64,000 nucleotides of DNA from Psychromonas sp. MME1 (GCF_041080865.1 NZ_CP160906.1:930001-994000), one strand, 5' to 3'. Shown: positions 40,001 through 49,623, numbered from the stretch's first letter. Notes: generated by a model from the sequence alone, not told the origin. A program made the numbers and translations.

Positions 40001-40070
40001 TAACCGAGCTTTATTTGATATTTTTGATGAGCCAAAGAAAGAGTGGTTAGATTGGCAAATAAATAAATAG
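37053..40070 (+). CDS. LetB/PqiB-type MCE protein with eight MCE domains
   Basis: A 1005-residue protein with an N-terminal inner-membrane helix (residues 17-39, WILPILAAIIGIWMIVNAVM). Eight MCE domains then start near residues 46, 158, 281, 402, 527, 639, 766 and 877. They alternate between a long form (GKTEVRYKGLVVG...) and a PGLH/PGLQ form, and most have a pore-loop-like stretch. E. coli LetB has 877 residues and seven domains, so this is one domain longer. Such proteins stack into a tube for phospholipids across the periplasm. The ATG at 37053 has GAGGAAGAG before it. No outer-membrane partner is encoded nearby. Confidence 0.9.
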   Translation: MSQEISTTESAIVKKSSKMSVIWILPILAAIIGIWMIVNAVMTAGINIQVQFESADGIVVGKTEVRYKGLVVGVVKNVNITKDMDNVIAHIEMDYRADVLLKETTAFWIVRPEVSLSQISGLDTVFSGNYIAMAVGEGATKHEFVALDKAAPISEDAPGLHISVYATNLGSVAIGSQVFYKKIAVGKVIDYELEEDNDWVKINLLIEKKYKKLVKVDSRFWNASGIDISGSLSGFHLRTESLGSIVAGGIAFYNPNNDESALAENSHTFNLYDTYDDAKAWFEITLRFDNFSAVTVGKTKVRYAEHDLGFVKSLEFDKNSKDTDEYRWVGKVFLDPEVAPYITESTKFWLDKPIISLDKMDSFNKILEGTYIAIEPGIIGDKPKSDFTILDTQPINDYSKPGLHLQLLAKNLNSINAEQGVYYKRMKVGNIEGFELAEDNVSFNVHVYIEEKYQHLVNENSVFFEDSGFELTGNLQSFSLKSRPLQALLVGGISFHGDVKNKSHKPLENGAIFPLYHSRKDARYSEKVYLTVKNANKNEINANITRLMYQGEEIGMVSHVKVTKDLKSRIATIKYDPKFTKLFVKNSAVWMVEPKISAGSLTGLDALVKGAYLVIKQGDGTPTKNFYLSDSAPASRPGDPGLQLIISSDEAGSITVGTPVTYLQQHIGYVETVNFNGSGKNVDITLTIDDEYRHFVRDDARFYQGSGINVAGNITDLDIRTESLASVIRGGIALLPSENSEAKAASEMQKFKLFASRSQAILNGYDVQLEFDTVVDLQEGAPVKFNNHVVGNVNNVAVNNNLTGTKVSLSISKKFPALFAKDAKFWLSSAQIGLTNIENPQAILTGNFISVVPGESKNSAHIFSGLYSKPIVKSLTTGLNIGLRTNSLGSLKVGDPIYYRQIKVGKVIDFDLTRNANAVIIYANIDSKYQHLLNENSRFWNASGIDVDAGIFSGIKVRTESLESILSGGLAFASPAEGAPLVNNRALFDIFDEPKKEWLDWQINK

Positions 40071-40300
40071 TGCTCTCTGATAATGTTGTTCTTATTGATT
40101 TATAGGAAAATTTATAAAAGCAACATTTTGACGAATTTTTTGTTAATGTCATTCAAAATGACTTTTAAATGACAAAAATAAAATTTTAATAGTTGGAAAA
40201 TAATAAAAGCTCTGACATACTTGTAATGTATAGAAAAAAATATATATTGTATGTAAAAGATATATTTACATCCCGTACGATAACTAAAAGAGGTTTTACT

Positions 40301-40567
40301 ATGAATAATAAATTAACTATCGCTGGAATTATCCTTGCAACTACAGTTTTAGGTGGTTGTGTGAGCAAAGCTGATTTAGATGCGAGTGTTGCACAAACAA
40401 ATAAACAAATTAGTGAGCTATCTGCTAAAGTAGATGGTCTAGCTGCTGATCACGCTCGTATGGAAGCTGAAACTGAAGCGAATACAGCAATTGCTGAAGC
40501 TGCTGCAATGGAAGCTGAACGCGCAAATCTACGCGTAGATAGCATTGTTGAATCTTACAAAAAATAA
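40301..40567 (+). CDS. lpp: Braun-type murein lipoprotein (Lpp)
   Basis: An 88-residue lipoprotein. The start at 40301 (AGAGG before) gives a lipoprotein signal and lipobox LGGC (Cys20). The mature chain is a continuous heptad coiled coil (DASVAQTNKQISELSAKVDG) ending SYKK. In E. coli Lpp a C-terminal lysine is bonded to peptidoglycan, and the final Lys here would allow the same. An alanine-rich section (EANTAIAEAAAMEAERA) lies in its second half, where E. coli Lpp has fewer acidic residues. A clear terminator follows. Confidence 0.85.
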   Translation: MNNKLTIAGIILATTVLGGCVSKADLDASVAQTNKQISELSAKVDGLAADHARMEAETEANTAIAEAAAMEAERANLRVDSIVESYKK

Positions 40568-40642
40568 TTGTTAGATTATTAAATATTTAGTTTGATTATT
40601 GCACCGCTTGTAGATGTAATTTAAATTAAGCCATAAATATAT

Positions 40643-40692
40643 AAAGCCTCTGAAAAATTGACTGATATATCAATTTCTCAGAGGCTTTTTTT
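40643..40692 (+). terminator. Terminator after lpp
   Basis: AAAGCCTCTGA and TCAGAGGCTTT form an 11-bp stem with further pairing in the loop and a T run at the end. Confidence 0.9.
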
Positions 40693-40745
40693 ATCTGTTA
40701 TTATTCCCTAAATTATTATTCATCGACAAATATCACGGGTAACAT

Positions 40746-41981
40746 ATGAAGATTCTACATACTTCAGATTGGCATTTAGGGCAGAGTTTTTTAACCAAAA
40801 GTCGCAGAGAGGAGCACCAAGCATTTATCAATTGGTTGCTCATTCTTATTGAAAAAGAGTCTATTAATGCAGTTATTGTTGCTGGCGATATTTTCGATAC
40901 AGGGACACCACCAAGCTATGCTAGAGAAATGTATAATCAATTTGTTGTGGCAATAAGTAAATTAAACTGCACTTTAATTGTACTTGCCGGTAACCATGAC
41001 TCTGTCTCAACGTTGAATGAATCCAAGGATATCCTTGCTTGTCTTAACACCTATGTTATTACAACAGCTGGAGAGGATATCCATCGGCAATTATTTACAC
41101 TGAAAAATAGCCAAGCTGAAATAGGTGCGATTCTCTGTGCAGTACCCTTTATCCGTCCTCGTGATCTGTTGACGAGTAGTGGTGGTGAAACGGGGCTACA
41201 AAAAAGAGAGGCGCTTGGGGAAGCCATTAAGGCTCATTATCACGCGCTTTATGCTGCCGCGGTTGATTTGCGTGATGCCAAGGGGCTAACGGTTCCGATT
41301 ATTACCACCGGACACTTAACCGCGTTAGGAGTAAGTCAGTCTGAATCGGTTAGAGATATTTACATAGGTAGCTTAGATGGTTTTTCTGCCGATGCTTTTC
41401 CTCCTGCTGATTACATCGCTTTAGGGCATATTCATCGCCCGCAAAAAGTCGCGAAAAGTGAACATATTCGTTATAGCGGTTCACCGATTCCCTTAAGTTT
41501 TGATGAACTTAAATATAATAAACAAGTTGTTATTGTTGAATTTATTAGCGGCAAAAATATTTCAATCACACCCTTTGATATACCACTCTTTCAACCTATG
41601 GCAGTATTGAAAGGGGATTTAGATGCTATTAAAGTACAATTACAGAATGTTGCTAATGCGCTTAATGACCAGCCCACTTGGTTGTTTATAGAGGTCGAAG
41701 TGCAAGATCATTATTCCGATTTACAACAAAGAGTCTTGGCGATGGCCGATGAGTATCATGTTGAAGTCCTTAAAATAAAGCGCGCTAGAGGAAAAAATCA
41801 ACCTGTTTTAACACAACAGATACAAGAGACTCTGGCTGAGTTAGATCCCTTTGATGTATTTAATAAACGCTTAGCCCTTGAAACTATTGAAGGGGATCAA
41901 GCTGAAGCGCAACTTGAACGAATTAAAAATGAATTTAAAGAGATAGTCACGGAAGTGGCGTATCAGGAGCCGAGCGAATGA
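40746..41981 (+). CDS. sbcD: SbcD, nuclease subunit of SbcCD
   Basis: A 411-residue metallophosphoesterase, the Mre11-type subunit of SbcCD. With SbcC it cuts hairpin DNA and processes double-strand ends. Metal-binding motifs are in order: SDWHLG (Asp8, His10), AGDIFD (Asp48), GNHDS (Asn83, His84), then TTGHL and GHIHRPQ. The stop overlaps the sbcC start by 4 bases (ATGA), so the two are translationally coupled. Confidence 0.95.
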   Translation: MKILHTSDWHLGQSFLTKSRREEHQAFINWLLILIEKESINAVIVAGDIFDTGTPPSYAREMYNQFVVAISKLNCTLIVLAGNHDSVSTLNESKDILACLNTYVITTAGEDIHRQLFTLKNSQAEIGAILCAVPFIRPRDLLTSSGGETGLQKREALGEAIKAHYHALYAAAVDLRDAKGLTVPIITTGHLTALGVSQSESVRDIYIGSLDGFSADAFPPADYIALGHIHRPQKVAKSEHIRYSGSPIPLSFDELKYNKQVVIVEFISGKNISITPFDIPLFQPMAVLKGDLDAIKVQLQNVANALNDQPTWLFIEVEVQDHYSDLQQRVLAMADEYHVEVLKIKRARGKNQPVLTQQIQETLAELDPFDVFNKRLALETIEGDQAEAQLERIKNEFKEIVTEVAYQEPSE

Positions 41982-44900
41982 AAATTTTAACTCTGCATTT
42001 TAAAAACCTTAATTCACTCAAGGGAGAATGGAAAATTGATTTTACCCAAGCGCCTTTTATCGATAATGGATTATTTGCCATTACCGGACCAACGGGAGCT
42101 GGAAAAACGACTATTCTCGATGCTATCTGTCTTGCGCTATACCACAGCACGCCGCGCCTTGGTGTTATCACCACTGCCAACAATGAAATAATGACCCGTG
42201 GTAGCGCTGAGTGTTCTGCTGAAGTAGAGTTTGAAGTTAAAGGTAAGGCCTATCGTGCGTTATGGAGCATGCGCCGCTCACGAGGCAAGGCAGATGGTAA
42301 CTTACAGCAAGCCGATGTGGAGTTAGCGGAAGTTGCCAGTCAGCGTATTATTGCCAGCCAAATAAAAGCGAAAAGTGAGAAGGTTGAACAGATCACTGGG
42401 CTCGATTTTGCCCGTTTTAGAAAATCAATGATGTTGTCACAGGGCGAGTTTGCAGCCTTTTTGAATGCGAATGAAAAAGAACGGGCTGAGCTTTTAGAGG
42501 AGCTTACCGGCACGGAAATATACGGCCTCATCTCCGAAAAAGTACATCAACGTTTTATGGATGCCAAAATTAAACTTGGTGAGTTAGAGGCAAAAGCAAG
42601 TGGTGTACATTTGCTCAATGATGAACAAAAGCTTGCCTTGAACGATGAGTTACATCATCTCAATAATGAGCAAGTCCAGCTGAAGGTTGAGCTGGCACAA
42701 TTAAGTGCGCATAATGTTTGGTGGACTGAACATGATAAAGCGCAGGCGAGTGCTAATAATGCCAAACGGGAGTCTGATCTTGCCCTTGCTCAAAAAGAGG
42801 CTGCACAGCAACAGTTGCTGCGTTTAGCGCATAGTGAGCCAGCCGAAAAGCTAAATATGCCATTTCAGCTTTGGCAGTCAGCCTTACAACAGGTAAATAA
42901 AACGCAAACAGCATTGTTAGCAAAACAAGAAAGTGAATGTTCCGCGAAAAAATCCCTCGATTTATCTATCACTACTGAGCAGTCATCGTTGCACACTTTA
43001 AATACCGCGAAGGCTCAGCAACAGTCGTTAGAAAAATTAATCAATGAACAAGTACTGCCGTTAGATAATGTAATAGTAACGCTGCAAGAGAAGCTTGATG
43101 AAAAAGAGAGTCAATTCAAAAAGTTGAGTACGTTACAAAAAACGACACTGGAAAAGCATGAGCAACTTGTTGGTCAACAAAAGAATCAGCAACAGAGCTT
43201 AGAAAATGTAACGCTGTATTTACACAACCAGCAGTCGGATCAGTCATTACAGCAATATCTTGGTCAATGGCAAATGCAAAGTGAGATGCTGCAAACTGAA
43301 CAACAAAACATGACGGTATTGACTGCAAATGAGTATAGTGTGCAACATTCTCTTCTTGGCAAACAAGCAGAGCAACAGAACAACAATAATACATTACAAG
43401 CGGCGAATGATCACTTAGCAACCGTGCAACAAGCATTGCTTAAAATAGAGCAGGATTATCTGCTGGCTGAAAATGAGGGTAAACTTGAAGAGCTCGAAAC
43501 AAGTAAAGAAAGAATGGACCGTGGTTATCGAGCACTTGTTCAATTAAGTCATGATAGTGGGCAATGGTTAGCTGTGCAGACTGAACAGCGCTTAAAGCAA
43601 GCAATGTACAGCGAACAGCAACAACAATTGGTTGAGCTAGATAAAATAGAGCAACAAAGTATCGATAAAATTGCGAAACAAAAACAGTTAATTCATGCAT
43701 TGAAAACTCTCGCAAATCAAGAAGAGCAACTTGCTCAGTATCGTCTTCATTTACAAACAGGGGAGGCGTGTCCTTTATGTGGCGCCAAAGAGCACCCTAA
43801 AATTACAGGTGTCGCTATTGATATTCCGGAGGTGATCGATCAACTAAGTGATGCGGAAAAGGAGTTAGAGCACTGTTTAAAAATTATTACAGCAACAACG
43901 TCGAAGATTAGCTCAAGCAAACGTTATTTGCAGGAATTACAGCAGAGGTTGAACGCTATTTCAGAAGAGCAAAGCGAGCTTGAAAAAAGTTGGCAAGTTA
44001 ACTGTCAGTTGTTATCAATAAATATGGTCATTAGTGAAACGGATCAATTTATGCTCTATCAACAACAACAGGATAAATTATCATCACAAATAAGCGACAA
44101 AATAGGCCAGTTAAAGTATCTCGAAAAAGCCTTAAAGAAGGCAACTTCGGATGTAGAACAAGCTGAACGCAATGTTGAAGTGATTAAAACAAAGATCGCA
44201 TTGCTTGAACAGAATATAAGTAATGAGCAGGAAAAATTAGCCCAAATAAGTACAGAAAAAACGCATAAAATAGAACAAATAGACGCTAAAAAAGCGACCT
44301 TACTGGTGGAGATCTGCGAAAAAGGTTTTGTTGCTCCCCTATTTGATGAGTTAGCGCAGTGGTTGAGCGAAAAACAACGGGATGCAATGCGTTGGCAAGA
44401 ATATAGCCAACAAAAACAGCATATCACGAGTCACCTATTGCAATTAGAGGCGCAAATCGAAAGTGCAGTAACGACTCTTGTTGAACAAACGCAGCAACTC
44501 TCTCTTCTGCAAAGGGATAAACTTGCCTTACACAAAAATTTGACTGAGCAGCAGCGTGAGCGACAACGTCTTTTTGCTGACAAAGTGGTTGCGAATGTTA
44601 GAGAGCAAGCATTGCAAGCGTTAGCAAATGCGGAATCTGCATACCAAATAGCTCAGCTGACGATGCAGAGCGTAAGAGAAAAGCTAAGCACTATCGGTGG
44701 TGAGATTTCCATTTTACAACACCGCCTGAAAGAGGAACAAAACAGCGTAAAAGTGCAAGAGCATACGTGGTTAGTACAATTACAGCAAAGTCCCTTTGCG
44801 ACAGAAGGTGATTTTTGCAAGGCATTATTGTCAGCAGAAGAACGCAATGACCTTTTAGCACTTCAGCAAACACTCAATACGAAGATAGCGCAAACACAAG

Positions 44901-45676
44901 CGTTATGTGACAGTGCACAGCAGGGATTAGCAGCGCTGATGCAGCATGCATTAGTCGATGAATACCTGAAAACCCCACAAGCAGAAATTGTGGAAAAAAG
45001 TGGGCAGTTGCACGACCGTGCAGAGAATATCACAAAACGTGTTGGTGAAATTAACAATGAATTGACATCGGATAAAGCGCGTTGTGATGGTCAACAACTT
45101 TTATTTACTGAAATTGCAAATTTTAAGGTCCGCTACGATGATATTCACTATTTGCATACCTTAATTGGTTCTCAAAAAGGGGATAAATTCAGAAAATTTG
45201 CTCAGGGTTTAACCTTAGATAATCTCGTCTATTTAGCCAATAAACAGCTCGATAGAGTGCATGGACGTTATCAATTGCAGCGTAAGCAAAATGAAGGGTT
45301 GACGTTGGTTGTAGTCGATACGTGGCAAGGTGATATCGAGCGTGATACTAAAACACTTTCGGGTGGTGAAAGCTTTTTAGTTAGCCTTGCGCTTGCCTTA
45401 GCGTTATCAGATTTAGTGAGTCATAAAACCAGCATTGATTCACTGTTTCTCGATGAAGGTTTTGGCACCTTAGATAGCGAAACCTTAGATATTGCGTTAG
45501 ATTCGCTAGATAACCTCAATGCTTCGGGCAAGATGATTGGCGTAATAAGCCATGTAGAAGCGATGAAGGATCGTATCCCAACACAGTTAATCGTGACCAA
45601 AAAAAGTGGCATGGGTATTAGTTTTCTTGAGGCTAAATTTTCGGTTAAGGCAAAGAACATTGCCAAACGCGGTTAA
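41978..45676 (+). CDS. sbcC: SbcC, ATPase subunit of SbcCD
   Basis: A 1232-residue SMC-like ATPase. The N-terminal half-domain has Walker A GPTGAGKTT (residues 37-45). Long coiled coils follow, rich in Gln, Glu and Leu, with the zinc-hook CPLCG near residue 598 at the turn. The C-terminal half-domain has the ABC signature TLSGGESFLVSLALAL and Walker B SLFLDEGFGTLD near residue 1156. It is somewhat longer than E. coli SbcC (1048), with the extra length in the coiled coil. The 3' end overlaps the convergent AraC gene by 4 bases. Confidence 0.95.
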   Translation: MKILTLHFKNLNSLKGEWKIDFTQAPFIDNGLFAITGPTGAGKTTILDAICLALYHSTPRLGVITTANNEIMTRGSAECSAEVEFEVKGKAYRALWSMRRSRGKADGNLQQADVELAEVASQRIIASQIKAKSEKVEQITGLDFARFRKSMMLSQGEFAAFLNANEKERAELLEELTGTEIYGLISEKVHQRFMDAKIKLGELEAKASGVHLLNDEQKLALNDELHHLNNEQVQLKVELAQLSAHNVWWTEHDKAQASANNAKRESDLALAQKEAAQQQLLRLAHSEPAEKLNMPFQLWQSALQQVNKTQTALLAKQESECSAKKSLDLSITTEQSSLHTLNTAKAQQQSLEKLINEQVLPLDNVIVTLQEKLDEKESQFKKLSTLQKTTLEKHEQLVGQQKNQQQSLENVTLYLHNQQSDQSLQQYLGQWQMQSEMLQTEQQNMTVLTANEYSVQHSLLGKQAEQQNNNNTLQAANDHLATVQQALLKIEQDYLLAENEGKLEELETSKERMDRGYRALVQLSHDSGQWLAVQTEQRLKQAMYSEQQQQLVELDKIEQQSIDKIAKQKQLIHALKTLANQEEQLAQYRLHLQTGEACPLCGAKEHPKITGVAIDIPEVIDQLSDAEKELEHCLKIITATTSKISSSKRYLQELQQRLNAISEEQSELEKSWQVNCQLLSINMVISETDQFMLYQQQQDKLSSQISDKIGQLKYLEKALKKATSDVEQAERNVEVIKTKIALLEQNISNEQEKLAQISTEKTHKIEQIDAKKATLLVEICEKGFVAPLFDELAQWLSEKQRDAMRWQEYSQQKQHITSHLLQLEAQIESAVTTLVEQTQQLSLLQRDKLALHKNLTEQQRERQRLFADKVVANVREQALQALANAESAYQIAQLTMQSVREKLSTIGGEISILQHRLKEEQNSVKVQEHTWLVQLQQSPFATEGDFCKALLSAEERNDLLALQQTLNTKIAQTQALCDSAQQGLAALMQHALVDEYLKTPQAEIVEKSGQLHDRAENITKRVGEINNELTSDKARCDGQQLLFTEIANFKVRYDDIHYLHTLIGSQKGDKFRKFAQGLTLDNLVYLANKQLDRVHGRYQLQRKQNEGLTLVVVDTWQGDIERDTKTLSGGESFLVSLALALALSDLVSHKTSIDSLFLDEGFGTLDSETLDIALDSLDNLNASGKMIGVISHVEAMKDRIPTQLIVTKKSGMGISFLEAKFSVKAKNIAKRG

Positions 45677-46545
45677 TTCCTACGCTGTTTTCTGTAATTC
45701 TGCGGCGTTAATTGGAAAGTCTGTTTGAAGCATTTAGAAAAATAATTACTATCGGCAAAGCCGCTCTGTTCGGCAATATGTTGTACTGAATGTCGGTTTT
45801 CTTCTATTAGTAATTTACTTGCGAAATTAAGACGAATATCTTTTAAATACTGGTTTGGTGAGGTATTCAAAAATTGGCGAAATAACCTTTCTAATTGTCT
45901 TTTACTAACAAATGCTGCCCTGGCTATTGTTTCCGTATTAATATCGATAAGGGCAAAATTTTGTTCGATGAAGACTAAAGCTCGGCTTAATGCAAGGGTT
46001 GGTTGAGGTAGATCCTGTGATTGTTGTTGATAAATACGAGATAATGAGACGACTAATTGTTGTAATAAGCTGGTTAACATCACTTCAAAACCGGGCTGGG
46101 CTGATTGATATTCTTGCTTAATACTACTAAGCAGTGCTTGAGTTGCTGAAAGTTGCGGACCATTTAACGTTAATTTTGCTCGGTATTCAGTTTGCTGTCT
46201 GGCAATAGGTTCAACTTTAAACATCGCTTGATAGCCAGATAAAAGGCGCATGGAAGGCAATTCGAAGAAAGGCGTTTGATAATCAAACATTAAGTTAACA
46301 ACTTTCAACTTATTCACATCATGAAAACCATGCTCAATATCACCGTTTATAACAAATACATCGCCCTTACTTAGCGGGTAGACATGTCTTTCGACCGAAT
46401 GGTTTCCACTGCCACTAAGTACAAAAAAAAGCTCTGAAAAATCGTGTTGATGGGCGGCAAAGTCATGATTATGAAAGCCGTCAACATAGGCAAATTTGAT
46501 CTGTTGATGTTGCTGGTGAGATTTTAGTTGATATATAATGCTCAT
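45673..46545 (-). CDS. AraC family transcriptional regulator
   Basis: A 290-residue regulator. The N-terminal cupin domain (HNHDFAAHQHDFSELFFVLSG, then YPLSKGDVFVINGDIEHGF) is the sugar-sensing half. The C-terminal part has two HTH units (IARAAFVSKRQLERLFRQFL, then IAEQSGFADSNYFSKCFKQTF). The start at 46545 has AAGGAAAA, and the earlier open frame is dropped. It is divergent from the GH3 glucosidase gene, which it probably controls in response to a sugar. Confidence 0.85.
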   Translation of the reverse strand: MSIIYQLKSHQQHQQIKFAYVDGFHNHDFAAHQHDFSELFFVLSGSGNHSVERHVYPLSKGDVFVINGDIEHGFHDVNKLKVVNLMFDYQTPFFELPSMRLLSGYQAMFKVEPIARQQTEYRAKLTLNGPQLSATQALLSSIKQEYQSAQPGFEVMLTSLLQQLVVSLSRIYQQQSQDLPQPTLALSRALVFIEQNFALIDINTETIARAAFVSKRQLERLFRQFLNTSPNQYLKDIRLNFASKLLIEENRHSVQHIAEQSGFADSNYFSKCFKQTFQLTPQNYRKQRRN

Positions 46546-46726
46546 GTCGCTATTTTCCTTTTTATTGTCGCTATTTTGGTAGAATAGCGTACCTAACAAG
46601 CATACTATTTACTAAGAGCATAACCAATATAATTTTGTCTTTGTGTTTATTTGCATAAGTTAATATCGGCTTTATGTTGATCTAATTTTTCAACACGTAC
46701 CATAAATAGTGATGAGTGAGTTTTAT

Positions 46727-49501
46727 ATGAATATTAAACAAATCAGCCAAGCACAGCAAAATCTTGTGCCAGTTAGTCGTCAAGCTGCTGCCGAAGGTAT
46801 TGTATTACTCAAGAATGAGGACGCGGTGTTACCGTTAAAAGCTACTGAAACAATCTCCTTATTTGGTCGCTGCCAAATCGATACTTACCGAAGCGGTACA
46901 GGCTCAGGTGGCGCGGTTAATGTACCCTATGCGATTAACGCCCTAGATGGTCTAAGAGCAAATGAAGGTATTGTGTTGAATGAGTCATTGGTGACGATTT
47001 ATGAAAATTGGATTGCAGAACATCCCTTTGATAACGGCGGTGGTGGCTGGGCGGCTGAGCCTTGGTTTCAACAAGAAATGCCTCTTAGTGAAGATGTGAT
47101 AGTGCAAGCTGCAGCTGTGTCCAGCAAAGCGGTTATATTTATTGGCCGTACAGCGGGTGAAGATCAAGATAATGCCGATAAAGCAGGCAGTTATTGTTTA
47201 ACCGAACTAGAAATAGAGATGATCGCGAAAGTTAACCAGCACTTTGACAATGTGATTATCGTACTTAATGTCACCAATATTATGGATATGGCATGGCTTA
47301 ACACTATTTCCGGCCATCAATCGATTAAAGCAGTACTTTATAGTTGGGCTGCGGGGATGGAAGGCGGTCATGCGTTGGCCGATATCCTTTCAGGTGATAT
47401 ATCACCAAGTGGTCGTTTAACAGATAGCATTGCTTATCAGCTAGCAGACTACCCATCATCAGCAAACTTTGGCCGTAAAGATTATAATTTGTATGCTGAA
47501 GATATTTATGTTGGCTATCGTTATTTTGAGACCTTTAATCCGCAAGCGGTACAGTATGAATTTGGTGCGGGGCTTTCTTATACTGAATTTAGCCGTGATC
47601 TTGTCGCTTATGCCGAGGAAGGTGAAGGCGTAAATCTCATCTTGCATTTTGATGTAAAAGTGCACAATGTTGGCATTGAATTCTCTGCTAAGGAAGTCGT
47701 ACAGTTATATCTAGAAGCACCGCAAGGTGTACTTGGTAAAGCAGCTCGCGTGCTAGCTGGCTTTGCAAAAACGCAACAATTAAAACCAGGAGAGAGTGAA
47801 ACATTGCGCATCTCAATTCCTGTTACTTCATTTGCCTCCTATGATGATAGTGGCATAACAGGGCAACCGAATAGTTATGTGTTAGAAGAAGGCTGTTATC
47901 AATTTTACCTAGGTGCAAGTGTTCGTCATGCTCAGCCTGTTGCTGCAACGTTTGCATTAGATCAGTTACTGGTTATCGAGAAATTAACCGAAGCGCTTGC
48001 GCCTATTCACCCCTTTGAACGCCTAAAACCTTTACAGAGAAACGAGTCAGGCGTGTATCAAGCTAGTTATGAGCCTGTACCATTACGCACTGTTTCTTTA
48101 GCGCAACGCATTCAAGCTAGTATGCCACAACCATTATCATTAACTGGTGATCAAGGCATTAAGTTAATAGATGTAAAACAGGGCAAAGCATCATTGCAGG
48201 ATTTTGTTGCACAAATGACGCCAGAGCAATTAGCAACTATCGTACGAGGCGAGGGGATGTGTAGCCCTAAAGTCACGCCAGGTACCGCAGCTGCATTCGG
48301 TGGTGTATCTAATAGCCTATTTAATTTAGGGATTCCAGTCGTTGCCGCCGCAGATGGCCCCTCTGGAATTCGTATGGATAGTGGCCATAAAGCGACGCAG
48401 GTGCCAATTGGTACGCTACTTGGTTGTACTTGGAATAAACCGCTTAACGAACAGCTATTTTTCCTTGTTGGGCAAGAGTTACTTGCAAATCAGATAGATA
48501 CCTTGTTAGGTCCGGGCATTAATATTCATCGTCATCCGCTTAATGGGCGAAACTTTGAATATTTTTCGGAAGATCCCTTGATGACGGGGGTGATGGCTGC
48601 CGCACAAACTCGCGGACTGAAAAAAGCGGGGGTTACTGGCACAATCAAACATTTTGCTGCGAATGACCAAGAAACGGCTCGCGTTGATGTTGATAGCATC
48701 ATGTCACAACGAGCACTGCGTGAAATTCACGTAAAACCATTTGAAATGGCGGTGAAGGAAGGTGGTGCAACTACCATTATGACGGCTTATAACCCAATTA
48801 ATGGTCATTGGAGTGCTTCAAATTATGATCTTAACACGACTATACTGCGCGAAGAGTGGGGGTATACTGGTATTGTTATGACCGATTGGTGGGCTAAAAT
48901 GAATGATCCTATTCAAGCGGGTAAAGAGGATAAGAGCTATACATCATTCATGATTCGTGCACAAAATGACCTTTATATGGTGGTTGAAAATGATGGCGCA
49001 GAAATGAATGCGATGGGCGATGACACGCTAGCCGCGCTGCAGAATGGCACGCTGACATTGGGTGAAATACAGCGATGCGCTATGAATATCTGTCGCTTTA
49101 TTCTCGATACTCCAGTGATGGATCGACCACTGAAAGCCTATGAACCCATTAAATCATTCGCTGCTATTGATAAAAGTGCTGCTGAGACCGTGCATCAGAT
49201 TGACCTAGCAATTGAACTTAATACGAAAAGTAATTCAACCGTGATGATTGAAGTGGCAGAAGCTGGAGTGTATCAGTGTAGCAGTTTAATGAAATATGAT
49301 GCTGAAGCGACTTCACAATCAGCTTGTAGCTTGAGTTTAAATGGGATTTTTAGCATGACATTACCCATTAATGGCACCCATGGTAAAATTATCACTGTAG
49401 AAGGGCTGCAAGTTAAACTTGATAAAGGTTTTTATAAGCTAGACATTGATTTCGTAAAATCAGGTTTACAGCTGGAAAAATTGATTTTTACTAAAGTGTA
49501 A
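46727..49501 (+). CDS. GH3 beta-glucosidase with permuted domain order
   Basis: A 924-residue GH3 enzyme. The order is unusual: the C-terminal alpha/beta half (AAEGIVLLKNEDAVLPL) stands at the start, an Fn3-like part follows (VVQLYLEAPQGVLGKAARVLAGF), and the catalytic TIM barrel comes last (VAAADGPSGIRMDSG, LLGPGINIHRHPLNGRNFEYFSEDP, KHFAANDQE). The nucleophile is Asp720 in VMTDWWAK. The same inverted order is known from the Ruminococcus albus beta-glucosidase. No signal peptide, so it acts in the cytoplasm on an imported beta-linked sugar. The ATG at 46727 has GAGTGAG before it. Confidence 0.85.
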   Translation: MNIKQISQAQQNLVPVSRQAAAEGIVLLKNEDAVLPLKATETISLFGRCQIDTYRSGTGSGGAVNVPYAINALDGLRANEGIVLNESLVTIYENWIAEHPFDNGGGGWAAEPWFQQEMPLSEDVIVQAAAVSSKAVIFIGRTAGEDQDNADKAGSYCLTELEIEMIAKVNQHFDNVIIVLNVTNIMDMAWLNTISGHQSIKAVLYSWAAGMEGGHALADILSGDISPSGRLTDSIAYQLADYPSSANFGRKDYNLYAEDIYVGYRYFETFNPQAVQYEFGAGLSYTEFSRDLVAYAEEGEGVNLILHFDVKVHNVGIEFSAKEVVQLYLEAPQGVLGKAARVLAGFAKTQQLKPGESETLRISIPVTSFASYDDSGITGQPNSYVLEEGCYQFYLGASVRHAQPVAATFALDQLLVIEKLTEALAPIHPFERLKPLQRNESGVYQASYEPVPLRTVSLAQRIQASMPQPLSLTGDQGIKLIDVKQGKASLQDFVAQMTPEQLATIVRGEGMCSPKVTPGTAAAFGGVSNSLFNLGIPVVAAADGPSGIRMDSGHKATQVPIGTLLGCTWNKPLNEQLFFLVGQELLANQIDTLLGPGINIHRHPLNGRNFEYFSEDPLMTGVMAAAQTRGLKKAGVTGTIKHFAANDQETARVDVDSIMSQRALREIHVKPFEMAVKEGGATTIMTAYNPINGHWSASNYDLNTTILREEWGYTGIVMTDWWAKMNDPIQAGKEDKSYTSFMIRAQNDLYMVVENDGAEMNAMGDDTLAALQNGTLTLGEIQRCAMNICRFILDTPVMDRPLKAYEPIKSFAAIDKSAAETVHQIDLAIELNTKSNSTVMIEVAEAGVYQCSSLMKYDAEATSQSACSLSLNGIFSMTLPINGTHGKIITVEGLQVKLDKGFYKLDIDFVKSGLQLEKLIFTKV

Positions 49502-49581
49502 AATTATTAGGCTATTATCCATTTACTCCTACGCTTAATTAGAGCATATAACAGTAGGAGTTCATGGTGTTTTTATATAGG

Positions 49582-49623
49582 TCTCCCCCTATAATAGGGC
49601 TGCCAATTAGAGGGAGATTTTTA
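49582..49623. terminator. Hairpin between the convergent GH3 and LacI-family genes
   Basis: TCTCCCCCT pairs with AGAGGGAGA (one bulge), followed by T residues. It lies between the ends of two convergent genes. Confidence 0.6.
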
